From Gemmatimonas sp. (GTDB lineage: Bacteria; Gemmatimonadota; Gemmatimonadetes; Gemmatimonadales; Gemmatimonadaceae): a DNA stretch of 61,971 nucleotides. Shown piece after piece: positions 1 through 8,415 of this stretch (positions are counted from its first letter, which is position 1; each line of letters opens with the position of its first letter). The stretch spans positions 1-61,971 of the forward strand of contig JAAVWC010000022.1 in the NCBI GenBank assembly GCA_023910675.1, written 5' to 3'. The translations under genes and the position numbers were made by a program. The notes under the pieces are model-generated. The model made no database searches. It saw only the letters and a list, made by a program, of their open reading frames with translations, and was not told where the DNA came from.

Positions 1-1
1 C

Positions 2-562
2 GACATCAGCGCACGCGTCGCCGGATGTACGGCGTGTGCGTTGCACAAGTCGGCGCGAAATCCGGTGCCTGGTGAAGGGAATCCGCAGGCGGACTTGCTG
101 TGCGTGGGCGAAGCGCCGGGCGCGCAGGAGGACGAACACGGACGGCCGTTCGTGGGAGAATCCGGCCAGCTGCTCACGAAGATTCTCGGCGCCATTCAGC
201 TGTCGCGCGACGACGTCTACATCTGCAACGTGCTCAAGCACCGTCCTCCCGGCAATCGCGATCCGCTGCCGGAAGAGGTGCAGGCGTGTCAGCCGTTTCT
301 GCTCCGGCAGATCGAACTCGTGCAGCCGAAAGTCATTCTGGCGCTTGGCCGATTTGCCGCGCAAACGCTGTTGCAAACCACGACCGCGATCGGGGCGCTC
401 CGTAGCAAGGTTCATGGATTCCACGGCGTCCCGCTCATCGTCACGTATCATCCCGCCGCGCTGCTTCGCAACGAAGCGTGGAAGCGCCCCGCGTGGGAAG
501 ATGTGAAACTTGCCCGCCGTATCCTCGATGCTGCACGTGCCGCCCAAAGCGGTGCGGAGTGA
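2..562 (+). CDS. Uracil-DNA glycosylase, family 4 (5' partial)
   Basis: Removes uracil from DNA to start base-excision repair. The reading frame is open to the left edge, so the true start lies outside the window. The visible N-terminus carries a CTAC motif (codons at 26-37), the usual first two ligands of the family-4 [4Fe-4S] cluster. Next come the catalytic GEAPG..ED motif, GRPFVGESG, a YICNV uracil-binding region and the HPAA motif near the C-terminus. The usual third ligand, in KCRPPGNR, is His here (codon 239-241); the fourth Cys is kept (287-289), and another Cys lies five residues upstream of the His. It ends 6 nt before dnaB, probably in the same transcript. Family assignment is firm; an intact normal cluster is not. 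Confidence 0.9.
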   Translation, partial: DISARVAGCTACALHKSARNPVPGEGNPQADLLCVGEAPGAQEDEHGRPFVGESGQLLTKILGAIQLSRDDVYICNVLKHRPPGNRDPLPEEVQACQPFLLRQIELVQPKVILALGRFAAQTLLQTTTAIGALRSKVHGFHGVPLIVTYHPAALLRNEAWKRPAWEDVKLARRILDAARAAQSGAE

Positions 563-568
563 TGTGAC

Positions 569-2092
569 ATGACCAGTCTCGCTGTAACCAATCCGAACGG
601 CACCGGCGGCGCGCTGCAGAACAGTGGCGGCGCGACACGTGATCCGTACAAGGAACGCCGGCCGCCCTGGTCGGAAGAAGCAGAGCAAGCGGTGCTCGGT
701 GCCATGCTGCTCGATGCGGACGCGATTCTTCGCGCTGGCGAGCACGTCGACGACTCGATGTTTTATCGCGAAGGACACCGGCGTCTCTTCCGCGCCATGC
801 TCTCCATCACGGAACGCGGGAGCGTGGTCGATCCACTCACGCTGGCCGACGAACTGGAACGGCGCGGCGAGATCGAGCACGCCGGGGGTCGTGAGTATCT
901 CGGCTTTCTCCTCGACGCCGTGCCCACCGTGGCCAACGTCGAGTATCACGCCAAAATCGTCAAGGAAAAGGCGCTGTTGCGTCGGCTCATCGAAGTCAGT
1001 ACCGAGGTCGTGCAGGAAGCGTTCGAGGGGCGCATCACCGCGAGCGATCTGCTCGACAGTGCCGAGTCGCGCATCTTCGGCCTTGGGCAGAGCCGCGAGA
1101 AAAGCGGCTTCTCCCGCATCAAAGAGCTGCTCTGGCCGGCCATGGAGAAGCTGGAGTTGCTGGCGCAGAGCGATCAGGCGGTGACCGGCGTGCCCACGGG
1201 ATTCACCGAGCTCGATCACATGACATCGGGGCTGCAGCCCGCTGATCTCGTGATCGTGGCGGCGCGTCCGTCCATGGGCAAGACGGCGTTCACGCTCAAC
1301 ATTGCGCAGCACGCAGCGATCACTGCCAAGGTCCCCGTCGCATTCTTCTCGCTCGAAATGAGCAAGGAATCGCTCGTGCAGCGTATGCTCGCCGCCGAAG
1401 CGCTCATCGATGCGCAGGCGTTGCGTAAAGGTGGTAGGGCGCTCGACGAATCGATGCCACGTCTGGCGCAGGCGGCGGGTATTCTGAGTCATGCTCCCAT
1501 TTTCATCGATGACACGCCGGGTATCACGCTGCTCGACATGCGCGCCAAGGCGCGGCGCCTCAAGTCCGAGCACGATCTCGGGCTCATCATCGTGGACTAC
1601 CTGCAGCTCATGAGCGGCCCGGCCGGCGTCGAGAATCGTCAGCAGGAAGTCTCGCAGATTTCGCGTGGCCTCAAGGCGCTCGCGAAAGAGCTCAGCGTGC
1701 CGGTCGTGGCGCTGTCGCAGCTTTCGCGTGCCCCCGAACAGCGAACGGGCGACGACAAGGGACGGCCGCAGCTCTCCGACCTGCGAGAATCGGGCGCCAT
1801 CGAGCAGGACGCCGACGTGATCATGTTCATCTTCCGTCAGGAGGTGTACGCGGAGCGCGACGAGAACGGCCGTCTCAAAGACCCGTCCGTCGAAGGCAAA
1901 GCGGAGATCATCATCGGCAAACAGCGTAACGGGCCCATTGGCAGCGCACGCTTGTTCTATCACAAGCAGTACACCCGCTTCGACAACTTCTCGCCGCGGG
2001 AGGCGCCGCCGGAGTACGGCGGTGGTGGCGGGTTTAACGGGCCGAAGCTGGTGAAGGGGAGTCACGATGACTTCAACGGAACGCCGTTTTGA
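569..2092 (+). CDS. dnaB: Replicative DNA helicase DnaB
   Basis: Hexameric 5'-3' helicase that unwinds DNA at the replication fork. 507 residues. The N-terminal domain begins near PPWSEEAEQAVLGAML. The C-terminal RecA-like motor has Walker A (ARPSMGKTAF), Walker B (IIVDYLQLM), the DLRESGAIEQDAD segment and the arginine-finger region KQRNGPIG. A glycine-rich tail (YGGGGGFNG) makes it slightly longer than the usual ~450-470 residues. No intein interrupts the Walker A region, a common insertion site in this family. The ATG at 569 follows the glycosylase stop by 6 nt, and the stop overlaps the radA start by one base. Confidence 0.97.
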   Translation: MTSLAVTNPNGTGGALQNSGGATRDPYKERRPPWSEEAEQAVLGAMLLDADAILRAGEHVDDSMFYREGHRRLFRAMLSITERGSVVDPLTLADELERRGEIEHAGGREYLGFLLDAVPTVANVEYHAKIVKEKALLRRLIEVSTEVVQEAFEGRITASDLLDSAESRIFGLGQSREKSGFSRIKELLWPAMEKLELLAQSDQAVTGVPTGFTELDHMTSGLQPADLVIVAARPSMGKTAFTLNIAQHAAITAKVPVAFFSLEMSKESLVQRMLAAEALIDAQALRKGGRALDESMPRLAQAAGILSHAPIFIDDTPGITLLDMRAKARRLKSEHDLGLIIVDYLQLMSGPAGVENRQQEVSQISRGLKALAKELSVPVVALSQLSRAPEQRTGDDKGRPQLSDLRESGAIEQDADVIMFIFRQEVYAERDENGRLKDPSVEGKAEIIIGKQRNGPIGSARLFYHKQYTRFDNFSPREAPPEYGGGGGFNGPKLVKGSHDDFNGTPF

Positions 2093-3489
2093 TGGCCAAG
2101 GCGAAGACGGTGTACGCCTGTACGGAATGCGGCGCGCAGTACCCGAAGTGGGCGGGAAAGTGTGAGGCATGTGGTGCGTGGAATACCTTGGCCGAGGAGG
2201 TCGTAGCGGCGGCGCCGACGAGCAAGCGCACGGCAGCCCGCGCCGCTGGTGGCATTGCCGGAACGACGGTGTCACTCGGGCGCGTGACGACCGCGGACAC
2301 GCCGCGCTGGCACACGGGGCTCGACGAGTTCGACTTCGTCCTGGGTGGCGGGATCGTGCCGGGTAGCATGGTGCTGGTGGGCGGCGAGCCGGGCATCGGC
2401 AAGAGCACGCTGCTGTTGCAAGTCGCGGCGCGACTCGAAGCCGCGGGTCAGCCCACGCTCTATGTCTCCGGTGAAGAGAGTGCGTTGCAGGTGCGACTGC
2501 GAGCCGATCGGCTGGCCGAAGATGCGTCCGCGGTGTCGTTACTCACCGAAACGTCACTCGAAACCATTCTCGCCACTGCGGCGCAACCGATGGCCGGCGG
2601 CAGACAGGTCAAGTGTCTCATCGTCGACTCCATTCAAACGGTTCACACGGAACTGCTTGAGGGAGCGCCTGGCAATGTCGGGCAGGTCCGTGAGTGTGCC
2701 GCACGGCTCATGCGCTTTGCCAAAGACACGAGCACCACGGTTTTCGTCATCGGGCACGTGACCAAGGGCGGTGGTATTGCTGGTCCCAAGACGCTCGAGC
2801 ACATCGTCGACACCGTCCTGTACTTCGAAGGCGACGGCACGCTCGATCATCGCGTCCTGCGCGCCACCAAGAACCGCTTCGGGAGCGTCGACGAAATTGG
2901 CGTCTTCCGTATGGTCGGCACTGGTCTCATCCCGGTGGAAAATCCATCGGCGCTGTTTCTTGGCGATCGCAGTGCCGTGGCCAGTGGCAGTGCGGTGTGT
3001 GCGCTCATGGAAGGGACGCGTCCCGTACTCGTGGAAGTGCAGGCCCTGGCAGCGAAGGCCGGCTTTGGCACTCCGCAGCGGGTAGCCAACGGCATCGATT
3101 CACGACGACTCGCCCTGCTGCTGGCCGTGCTCGACAAGCGCGGCGGATTCTCCTGCGCGCAACTCGACGTGTTCTGCAACATCGTCGGCGGGATGCGGGT
3201 GCAGGAACCCAGCGTTGATCTCGCCATCGTCGCGGCGCTCGCATCGAGTGTCGTAGACAAACCGCTTCCGGCACAGGCCATTTTCCTCGGCGAGCTCGGG
3301 CTGGGTGGTGAAGTCCGACCGGTCTCGCAGGTTGAGCGTCGCCTCGCCGAAGCGGCCAAGTTGGGGATGACCAAAGCATTCCTCTCCGACCGCGCCATCC
3401 CGCGCCGCGCGCCAGGCGATATGCAGCTGGTTGGCGTTCGCACGCTGACGGATGTGCTGCAGCGCACCGTTGGCAAGGACGCGTCGTGA
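2092..3489 (+). CDS. radA: DNA repair protein RadA
   Basis: RecA-related branch-migration and repair ATPase. 465 residues from the ATG at 2092, which shares its first base with the dnaB stop; a TTG one codon earlier is less likely. Order of domains: an N-terminal C4 zinc finger (CTECG...CEACG), Walker A (GGEPGIGKSTLL), the RadA-specific KNRFG motif and a C-terminal Lon-protease-like domain. Its coupling to dnaB places it in a replication/repair unit. Length and all diagnostic motifs fit the family. Confidence 0.96.
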   Translation: MAKAKTVYACTECGAQYPKWAGKCEACGAWNTLAEEVVAAAPTSKRTAARAAGGIAGTTVSLGRVTTADTPRWHTGLDEFDFVLGGGIVPGSMVLVGGEPGIGKSTLLLQVAARLEAAGQPTLYVSGEESALQVRLRADRLAEDASAVSLLTETSLETILATAAQPMAGGRQVKCLIVDSIQTVHTELLEGAPGNVGQVRECAARLMRFAKDTSTTVFVIGHVTKGGGIAGPKTLEHIVDTVLYFEGDGTLDHRVLRATKNRFGSVDEIGVFRMVGTGLIPVENPSALFLGDRSAVASGSAVCALMEGTRPVLVEVQALAAKAGFGTPQRVANGIDSRRLALLLAVLDKRGGFSCAQLDVFCNIVGGMRVQEPSVDLAIVAALASSVVDKPLPAQAIFLGELGLGGEVRPVSQVERRLAEAAKLGMTKAFLSDRAIPRRAPGDMQLVGVRTLTDVLQRTVGKDAS

Positions 3490-3508
3490 GCACCCTGTGG
3501 AGTCACGC

Positions 3509-4294
3509 ATGAGCGAATCACCAAACCTGCCGCAGCCACCGCGGCGCATCATTCCTCCACCGGTCATCGCCTCTCGCGGCGAGTCGACACCCACCGCCTC
3601 CGACGTCGTGCGCGACGTGGGCGTGGTGATCGTCGCCGGCGGCTCGGGCTCGCGCACCGGTAGTGCGGAACTCAAACAGTTCCGCTGGGTGTCGGGCAAG
3701 CCGGCGCTGCTGCACAGCGTGCAGGCGTTCATGGCGCGTCCCGATGTCGCCGTCGTCGTCGTGGTGCTGCCCAAAGCCTATGCCGCCGACCCGCCACCTT
3801 GGCTTTTTCAGTGTGATGTCGATCGATTGCTCGTGTCGGTCGGCGGACGCGAACGGCACGAGAGTGTCGTGAACGGACTCGAAGATCTTCCCGAGGAGGT
3901 CACGGTCGCCGTCGTGCACGACGCCGCGCGACCGCTCGTGACCGATGCGACGATCGAGCGCGTGATTGCCGAAGCGCGGAAGGGACATGGTGCCGTGGCG
4001 GCCCTGCCGGTCGTCGATACACTCAAGGAAGTGGACGATAACGGTCGCATCGTGCGCACCGTCGATCGTGTACGGTTGTGGCGCGCGCAAACACCGCAGG
4101 CGTTTCCGCGCGAGATGCTCGAGCAGGCACATATCGCGGCACGTCGCGAGCAGATCGGTGCGACCGACGATGCCGCGCTCTGCGAACGCTTGGGGTTGCC
4201 AGTGGTCGTCGTGCGCGGCAGTGAGCGCGGAATGAAGATCACGGACGAGAGTGATTTCGCACGCGCGGACGCCCTCAGCATGTTGACGGAGTAG
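3509..4294 (+). CDS. ispD: 2-C-methyl-D-erythritol 4-phosphate cytidylyltransferase
   Basis: Transfers CMP from CTP to MEP in the non-mevalonate isoprenoid pathway. 261 residues from the ATG at 3509, 20 nt after radA; an upstream in-frame start would run into radA. It has a proline-rich N-terminal extension of about 35 residues. The nucleotide loop VAGGSGSRTG...LKQF keeps the catalytic Arg and Lys but departs from the usual AAGxGxRMGxxxPKQ. VHDAARP, LWRAQTPQAF and the C-terminal MKIT..SDF segment are standard. The partner ispF lies far away at 51959, so ispD and ispF are not adjacent here. Confidence 0.9.
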   Translation: MSESPNLPQPPRRIIPPPVIASRGESTPTASDVVRDVGVVIVAGGSGSRTGSAELKQFRWVSGKPALLHSVQAFMARPDVAVVVVVLPKAYAADPPPWLFQCDVDRLLVSVGGRERHESVVNGLEDLPEEVTVAVVHDAARPLVTDATIERVIAEARKGHGAVAALPVVDTLKEVDDNGRIVRTVDRVRLWRAQTPQAFPREMLEQAHIAARREQIGATDDAALCERLGLPVVVVRGSERGMKITDESDFARADALSMLTE

Positions 4295-4297
4295 CGC

Positions 4298-4981
4298 ATG
4301 CCATTCGGGGGTAACGCCGATCAGCTCACGGTGCCGTTCTGGTCAACGGCGGAGATCGAGGGAGCGCTGCGCCGCACGATTGCGCACCTCACCGAGCGTC
4401 GCGTGCTCGCCTATCCCACCGAAACGGTCTATGGCTTCGGCACCGCCGTCGATTTCGATTCCGTCGAGGCCCTGGTGCGAATGAAGGGGCGTCCGCCCGG
4501 CAAGCCGTTTCTATTGCTCATCGGATCGGTGCAGCACGTTGGGCGACTTGATCTGCACATGCCCACGTATGCGGCCGACCTGGCGGCGCGATTCTGGCCG
4601 GGGCCGCTCACGCTGGTGCTGCGTGGAGGAGAGGGGCGCGTACCGCCGCGCCTGCGCGGACCCGAAGGTGGTGTGGCCGTACGGTTCACGCCGCATGTTG
4701 GGCTGCAACGCCTGCTGCACGCGTATGGCGAGCCGATCACCAGTACGAGCGCCAACCGGCCAGGGGTACCGCCGGCCATGGTGGCCTCCGAGATTGTAAG
4801 CCAGTGGCCTGACGAGATCCGTCGCGGATTGCTGCATGTACTCGATGGGGGGCGGCTCGAACCCAGCAAGCCCTCCACCGTCGTGGATTGTACCGGTCGG
4901 CGGGCGCGCGTGATTCGCCCGGGCGTGCTCGCGGCGTCGCAGTTGCGCGGTGTCGTGCCCGACCTCCTCGGAGATACCTGA
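4298..4981 (+). CDS. Threonylcarbamoyl-AMP synthase (Sua5/YwlC/YrdC family)
   Basis: Makes threonylcarbamoyl-AMP from threonine, bicarbonate and ATP for the universal tRNA t6A37 modification. 227 residues covering the YrdC fold: LAYPTETVYGFG, KGRPPGKPF, FWPGPLTLVL, the STSAN motif and SKPSTVVD. It is longer than minimal YrdC but lacks room for the full Sua5 C-terminal domain. The start is 3 nt after ispD, and its stop overlaps the phosphatase start. A Sua5-YwlE neighbourhood is also known in Firmicutes. Confidence 0.92.
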   Translation: MPFGGNADQLTVPFWSTAEIEGALRRTIAHLTERRVLAYPTETVYGFGTAVDFDSVEALVRMKGRPPGKPFLLLIGSVQHVGRLDLHMPTYAADLAARFWPGPLTLVLRGGEGRVPPRLRGPEGGVAVRFTPHVGLQRLLHAYGEPITSTSANRPGVPPAMVASEIVSQWPDEIRRGLLHVLDGGRLEPSKPSTVVDCTGRRARVIRPGVLAASQLRGVVPDLLGDT

Positions 4982-5436
4982 TGCATTTGCTTTTTGTCTG
5001 CACCGGTAACACCTGCCGCAGCCCGCTCGCCGAGGGGATCGCACGTCGACTCATTGCCGAGCGACAGCTCACCGACCTCACGGTGAGCAGCGCGGGGACC
5101 AGTGCGTGGCCGGAATCACCGGCCTCCGACGGGTCACTGCTCGTGTCGCTCGAGCAGGGGATCGACATCAGCGCGCATCGCGCGCGGCAACTGTCGCCGG
5201 AGATCGTCGCGGCCGCGGACGTCATTCTCGCCATGGGACCACACCATCTCGAACGGGCAGAAGCCCTTGGTGGCAGTGGGCGATCGCACATGCTCACAGC
5301 GTTCGCCGGTGATGAGGCGCGCGCCGTGAGCGATCCGTTCGGTGGTGATCTCGATGTATATCGCGCGACCTACCGCGAACTCGAGCACGAAATTGGCGGC
5401 ATCCTCGACGCCATCACGCGTCAGCGCCAAGGCTGA
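4981..5436 (+). CDS. Low-molecular-weight phosphatase, YwlE-like (possible protein-arginine phosphatase)
   Basis: Cysteine-dependent phosphatase of the low-molecular-weight PTP fold, 151 residues. The P-loop CTGNTCRS starts at Cys7, and the general-acid motif DPFGG lies near the C-terminus. Residue 11 is Thr. In Bacillus YwlE a Thr at this place gives phospho-arginine specificity, whereas tyrosine phosphatases have a bulky Ile there. The sequence after the acid motif (DPFGGDLDVYR) also resembles YwlE. ATG at 4981 overlaps the upstream stop by one base. Fold assignment is firm; substrate is inferred. No McsB-type arginine kinase is visible in the window. Confidence 0.85.
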   Translation: MHLLFVCTGNTCRSPLAEGIARRLIAERQLTDLTVSSAGTSAWPESPASDGSLLVSLEQGIDISAHRARQLSPEIVAAADVILAMGPHHLERAEALGGSGRSHMLTAFAGDEARAVSDPFGGDLDVYRATYRELEHEIGGILDAITRQRQG

Positions 5437-5439
5437 TCG

Positions 5440-6348
5440 GTGAACACGGCGCCGCGTGCGTCCGAGGCGCCGCGCGCGCTGGTCATTCTCGGCCAACCCG
5501 TGGCACAGTCGTTATCGCCGGTCTTTCAGACCGCGGCCCTCAACGCCGTTGGGCGCGCCGTGACGTATGAACGCCGTGAGGTGTCGGCGAGTGAACTCAC
5601 TGGCGTCCTCGCGACATTTCGCCAGACGCGCACCGGCGGCAACGTCACGATGCCGCACAAGCAGGCGGTGTATGCCGCCTGTGCGCAGCGTAGCACGGCC
5701 GCCGAATGCACCGGCGCCGTGAACACGTTCTGGTGGGACGGCGCGGCGCTCGTCGGTCACAACACCGATGTCGACGGCATTCGGGCGACGATCGCCGCGC
5801 TCTGTCCGCACGGGATCGCCGGCGACGTCGTACTTGTTGGGGCGGGCGGGGCGGCCGCCGCTGTCCTGGTCGCGCTCGACGGTGTCAGCGATGTGTCCAC
5901 GAGGCTGCATCTAGTCGCGCGAACGCCCGATCGCGCGGTCGTACTCGTGGCGAATACGGCCTTAGCGGGACAGCAACGCACGGTGCTGCATCACTCGGAC
6001 TCCACGACCATACCGTGGTCGTCGGTTTCGCTGGTGGTCAACGCCACGCCCCTCGGCATGCGCGACGGCGATGCACATCCGGTACCGTTGGCGCTGCTTC
6101 GTCAGGACTGTGCGGTGTACGATTTGGTCTATCGCGCGTCGGGGACCGAGTGGGTGCATGCCGCACGCGCCCAAGGGCTGATCGCCGAAGACGGCCTGCG
6201 CATGCTGGTGGAGCAGGGAGCGAGTGCGTTCGAATGCTGGTTCGGGATCGAGGCCCCGCGGTCGGTCATGTGGGAGGCGCTGGGTGCGGTGGTGCCGCCT
6301 GCCAACGCGCCGCGCGCCATGCGCGGTCCGGGGAACGCCGATACATGA
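5440..6348 (+). CDS. aroE: Shikimate dehydrogenase
   Basis: Reduces 3-dehydroshikimate with NADPH in the aromatic amino-acid pathway. 302 residues from GTG 5440, 3 nt after the phosphatase. Motifs: SLSP shikimate-binding segment, GGNVTMPHK with the catalytic Lys, TGAVNTF and NTDVDG with the catalytic Asp, then the glycine-rich nucleotide loop VGAGGAAAAV. A C-terminal tail of about 25 residues (PPANAPRAMRG) exceeds the family norm. Its stop overlaps the comF start (ATGA). Confidence 0.93.
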   Translation: MNTAPRASEAPRALVILGQPVAQSLSPVFQTAALNAVGRAVTYERREVSASELTGVLATFRQTRTGGNVTMPHKQAVYAACAQRSTAAECTGAVNTFWWDGAALVGHNTDVDGIRATIAALCPHGIAGDVVLVGAGGAAAAVLVALDGVSDVSTRLHLVARTPDRAVVLVANTALAGQQRTVLHHSDSTTIPWSSVSLVVNATPLGMRDGDAHPVPLALLRQDCAVYDLVYRASGTEWVHAARAQGLIAEDGLRMLVEQGASAFECWFGIEAPRSVMWEALGAVVPPANAPRAMRGPGNADT

Positions 6349-7229
6349 CGGCTCTCGCGCCGTCGTGGATGGCATCGGTCCGAGCGGCCGGCGGCGGATT
6401 GCTCGACCTGTTGCTTCCTGCAGCCTGCGTCATCTGTCGACGCCCACACCGGCCGGATGTGGACGGCATTGTGTGCGCGCTCTGTCTGTCGCGTCTGGTA
6501 CCGTTGACGTATCCCCTGTGCGACCGCTGTGGTCATCCGCTGTTGTCGCTCAGTGTGCCGCTTCCCGAAGGACGGAGGGCAGCGCGTGGCGACACCGCCG
6601 ACACGCCGCCCGACATCCCGACGTCGAGCACCGAAATTCCCCCGTGCCGTTGGTGCGCCCGTTTGTCGCCGGCGCTCCGCGCGGTCCGGTCCGTTACGCG
6701 CATGGACACCGGGACGGGGGGCGACCTCGTGCATGCGCTCAAGTACCAAGGCTGGTCGCGTGCCGCGCTGGCCATGGGTCGACGCATGGCGCGCCTCGAC
6801 TGGCCCCTGGATGTTCGCGAGGAGCGTACGGCGCTCATCCCCATTCCGCTCGCGGCCGAGCGACTCCGCGAGCGCGGCTATAATCAGGCGACGCTGCTGG
6901 CGCAGGCCCTTGGCCCGTTGTGGCAACTCCCGGTGTGGCCCGACGCGCTGATGCGTATCCGCCATACTCAATCGCAAGTCCGGTTGACACCTTCGGAGCG
7001 GACAAGCAACGTTTCCCAGGCGTTTGCCGTGCCACGCAATTGGCAGGCGCGCCTTCGCGGTCAGCACGTGGTGCTGGTCGACGATGTCATCACGACCGCT
7101 GCGACGGTCAATGCCGCTGTTCACGCCTTGCTGGACGGCGGTGCTCGCATCATCAGCTGTGTGACCTTCGGACGGGCGCCCGATCCTGGCGACCGTACCG
7201 CTCCTGACTCAGACTTCACCCGGAACTGA
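6345..7229 (+). CDS. ComF family phosphoribosyltransferase-like protein
   Basis: 294 residues. The N-terminus carries cysteine pairs (CVIC, CALC, CDRCG, CRWC) of the zinc-ribbon type seen in ComFC/GntX proteins. The C-terminus has a type I phosphoribosyltransferase fold with the PRPP-binding loop [12 protein letters not shown] and the RGYNQA segment typical of the family. ComF proteins support DNA uptake in transformable bacteria, but many relatives occur without competence, so the role here is open. About 35 linker residues between Cys pairs are rich in Pro, Thr and Ser. The start overlaps the aroE stop. Confidence 0.88.
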   Translation: MTALAPSWMASVRAAGGGLLDLLLPAACVICRRPHRPDVDGIVCALCLSRLVPLTYPLCDRCGHPLLSLSVPLPEGRRAARGDTADTPPDIPTSSTEIPPCRWCARLSPALRAVRSVTRMDTGTGGDLVHALKYQGWSRAALAMGRRMARLDWPLDVREERTALIPIPLAAERLRERGYNQATLLAQALGPLWQLPVWPDALMRIRHTQSQVRLTPSERTSNVSQAFAVPRNWQARLRGQHVVLVDDVITTAATVNAAVHALLDGGARIISCVTFGRAPDPGDRTAPDSDFTRN

Positions 7230-7234
7230 CTCGA

Positions 7235-8245
7235 ATGGGTATTCGCGTTGGCATTAACGGCTTCGGCCGCATCGGTCGCCAGGTGCTCCGCGCCGCCAAG
7301 CAGCAGGGCGTCGCCGACATCGACTTCGTGGCCATCAACGACCTGACCGACACCGCCACTTTGGCGCACCTGTTCAAGTACGACTCGGTGCACGGCAAGT
7401 TCGACGGACAGGTGGGACACGAGGCCGACGCCATCACGATCGACGGCGATCGCATCAAGATTCTCGCCGAGCGCGATCCGGCCAAGCTGCCGTGGAAGGA
7501 CCTCGGGGTCGATATCGTGCTCGAGAGCACGGGGCGTTTCACCAAGGCGGACGACGCGCGCAAGCACATCGAAGGCGGAGCGAAGAAGGTCATCATCTCG
7601 GCGCCCGCCACCGATGAAGACATCACCATCGTGATGGGCGTGAACAGCAACAAGTACGATGCTGCGTCGCATCACATCATCTCGAATGCGTCGTGCACGA
7701 CGAACTGCCTCGTGCCGATGGTGAAGGTGATTCGCGACAACTTCGGGTTCGTGCATGGGTCGATGGTCACGATCCACAGCTACACCAACGACCAGAGCAT
7801 CCTCGACCTGCCGCACAAGGACCTGCGTCGCGCCCGCGCGGCGGCCGTGTCGATGATTCCAACCACCACGGGCGCGGCCAAGGCCACGTCGCTGGTCATT
7901 CCGGAAGTGAAGGGCAAGATCGACGGGATCGCCGTGCGCGTTCCCACGCCCGATGTGTCGCTCACCGATCTGACGTGCATCGTCGATCGCCCGGTGACCA
8001 AGGACGAAGTCAACGCAGCCTTCAAGGCTGCGTCGGAAAGCTCGCTCGAGGGCATCCTCGGCTACAGCGATGAGCCGCTCGTCTCCGTCGACTACATCGG
8101 CAACCCGATGTCGTGCACCCTCGACTCCGGCAGCACCATTGTCATCAACGGCACCATGGTGAAGATCTCCGGTTGGTACGACAACGAATGGGGCTACTCG
8201 TCGCGCTGCGTCGATCTGCTCCGCTTCGTCGGCTCGCGCCTCTAA
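7235..8245 (+). CDS. gap: Glyceraldehyde-3-phosphate dehydrogenase, type I
   Basis: Oxidises glyceraldehyde-3-phosphate to 1,3-bisphosphoglycerate. 336 residues. It has the N-terminal [10 protein letters not shown] dinucleotide loop and the catalytic motif SNASCTTNC with the active Cys at residue 154. SYTNDQ, the TTTGAAKA loop and WYDNEWGY near the C-terminus are also present. The Asp in the AINDL strand suggests NAD preference. First gene of a gap-pgk-tpiA glycolytic set; a 170-nt gap with two hairpins separates it from pgk. Confidence 0.97.
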   Translation: MGIRVGINGFGRIGRQVLRAAKQQGVADIDFVAINDLTDTATLAHLFKYDSVHGKFDGQVGHEADAITIDGDRIKILAERDPAKLPWKDLGVDIVLESTGRFTKADDARKHIEGGAKKVIISAPATDEDITIVMGVNSNKYDAASHHIISNASCTTNCLVPMVKVIRDNFGFVHGSMVTIHSYTNDQSILDLPHKDLRRARAAAVSMIPTTTGAAKATSLVIPEVKGKIDGIAVRVPTPDVSLTDLTCIVDRPVTKDEVNAAFKAASESSLEGILGYSDEPLVSVDYIGNPMSCTLDSGSTIVINGTMVKISGWYDNEWGYSSRCVDLLRFVGSRL

Positions 8246-8256
8246 GCGAGACCGAG

Positions 8257-8286
8257 CCGGTTCCGACGGGTACCCCGTCGGGCCGG
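8257..8286 (+). terminator. Hairpin after gap
   Basis: An 8-bp perfect stem (8263-8270 with 8274-8281, 3-nt loop) is extended by an outer CCGG/CCGG pair across a small bulge. It starts 11 nt after the gap stop and is followed by TGTTT. It is likely a terminator or 3'-end stabiliser for gap; the weak T tract lowers confidence. Confidence 0.5.
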
Positions 8287-8302
8287 TGTTTGCAGTCTGC
8301 CC

Positions 8303-8343
8303 AGGTCGCAGAGACGAGCCGGTGGTTCTCTCTGCGACCTTTC
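8303..8343 (+). terminator. Second strong hairpin between gap and pgk
   Basis: Perfect 12-bp stem (8303-8314 with 8329-8340) around a 14-nt loop, ending about 75 nt before the pgk start. It does not overlap the first hairpin. Together they look like partial termination that would lower pgk-tpiA expression relative to gap, or a processing site. Confidence 0.55.
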
Positions 8344-8415
8344 GCATCAGTACGACGCACCCGGTCGCCGTCTGTGTCGCGGCCGGGCATCGCGCGCCTT
8401 CCCGAACTGCTCCCG

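Noticed and set aside
1270..1300. An intein in DnaB, a frequent insertion site
   Set aside because: The Walker A motif and the downstream sequence are continuous and the total length is normal.
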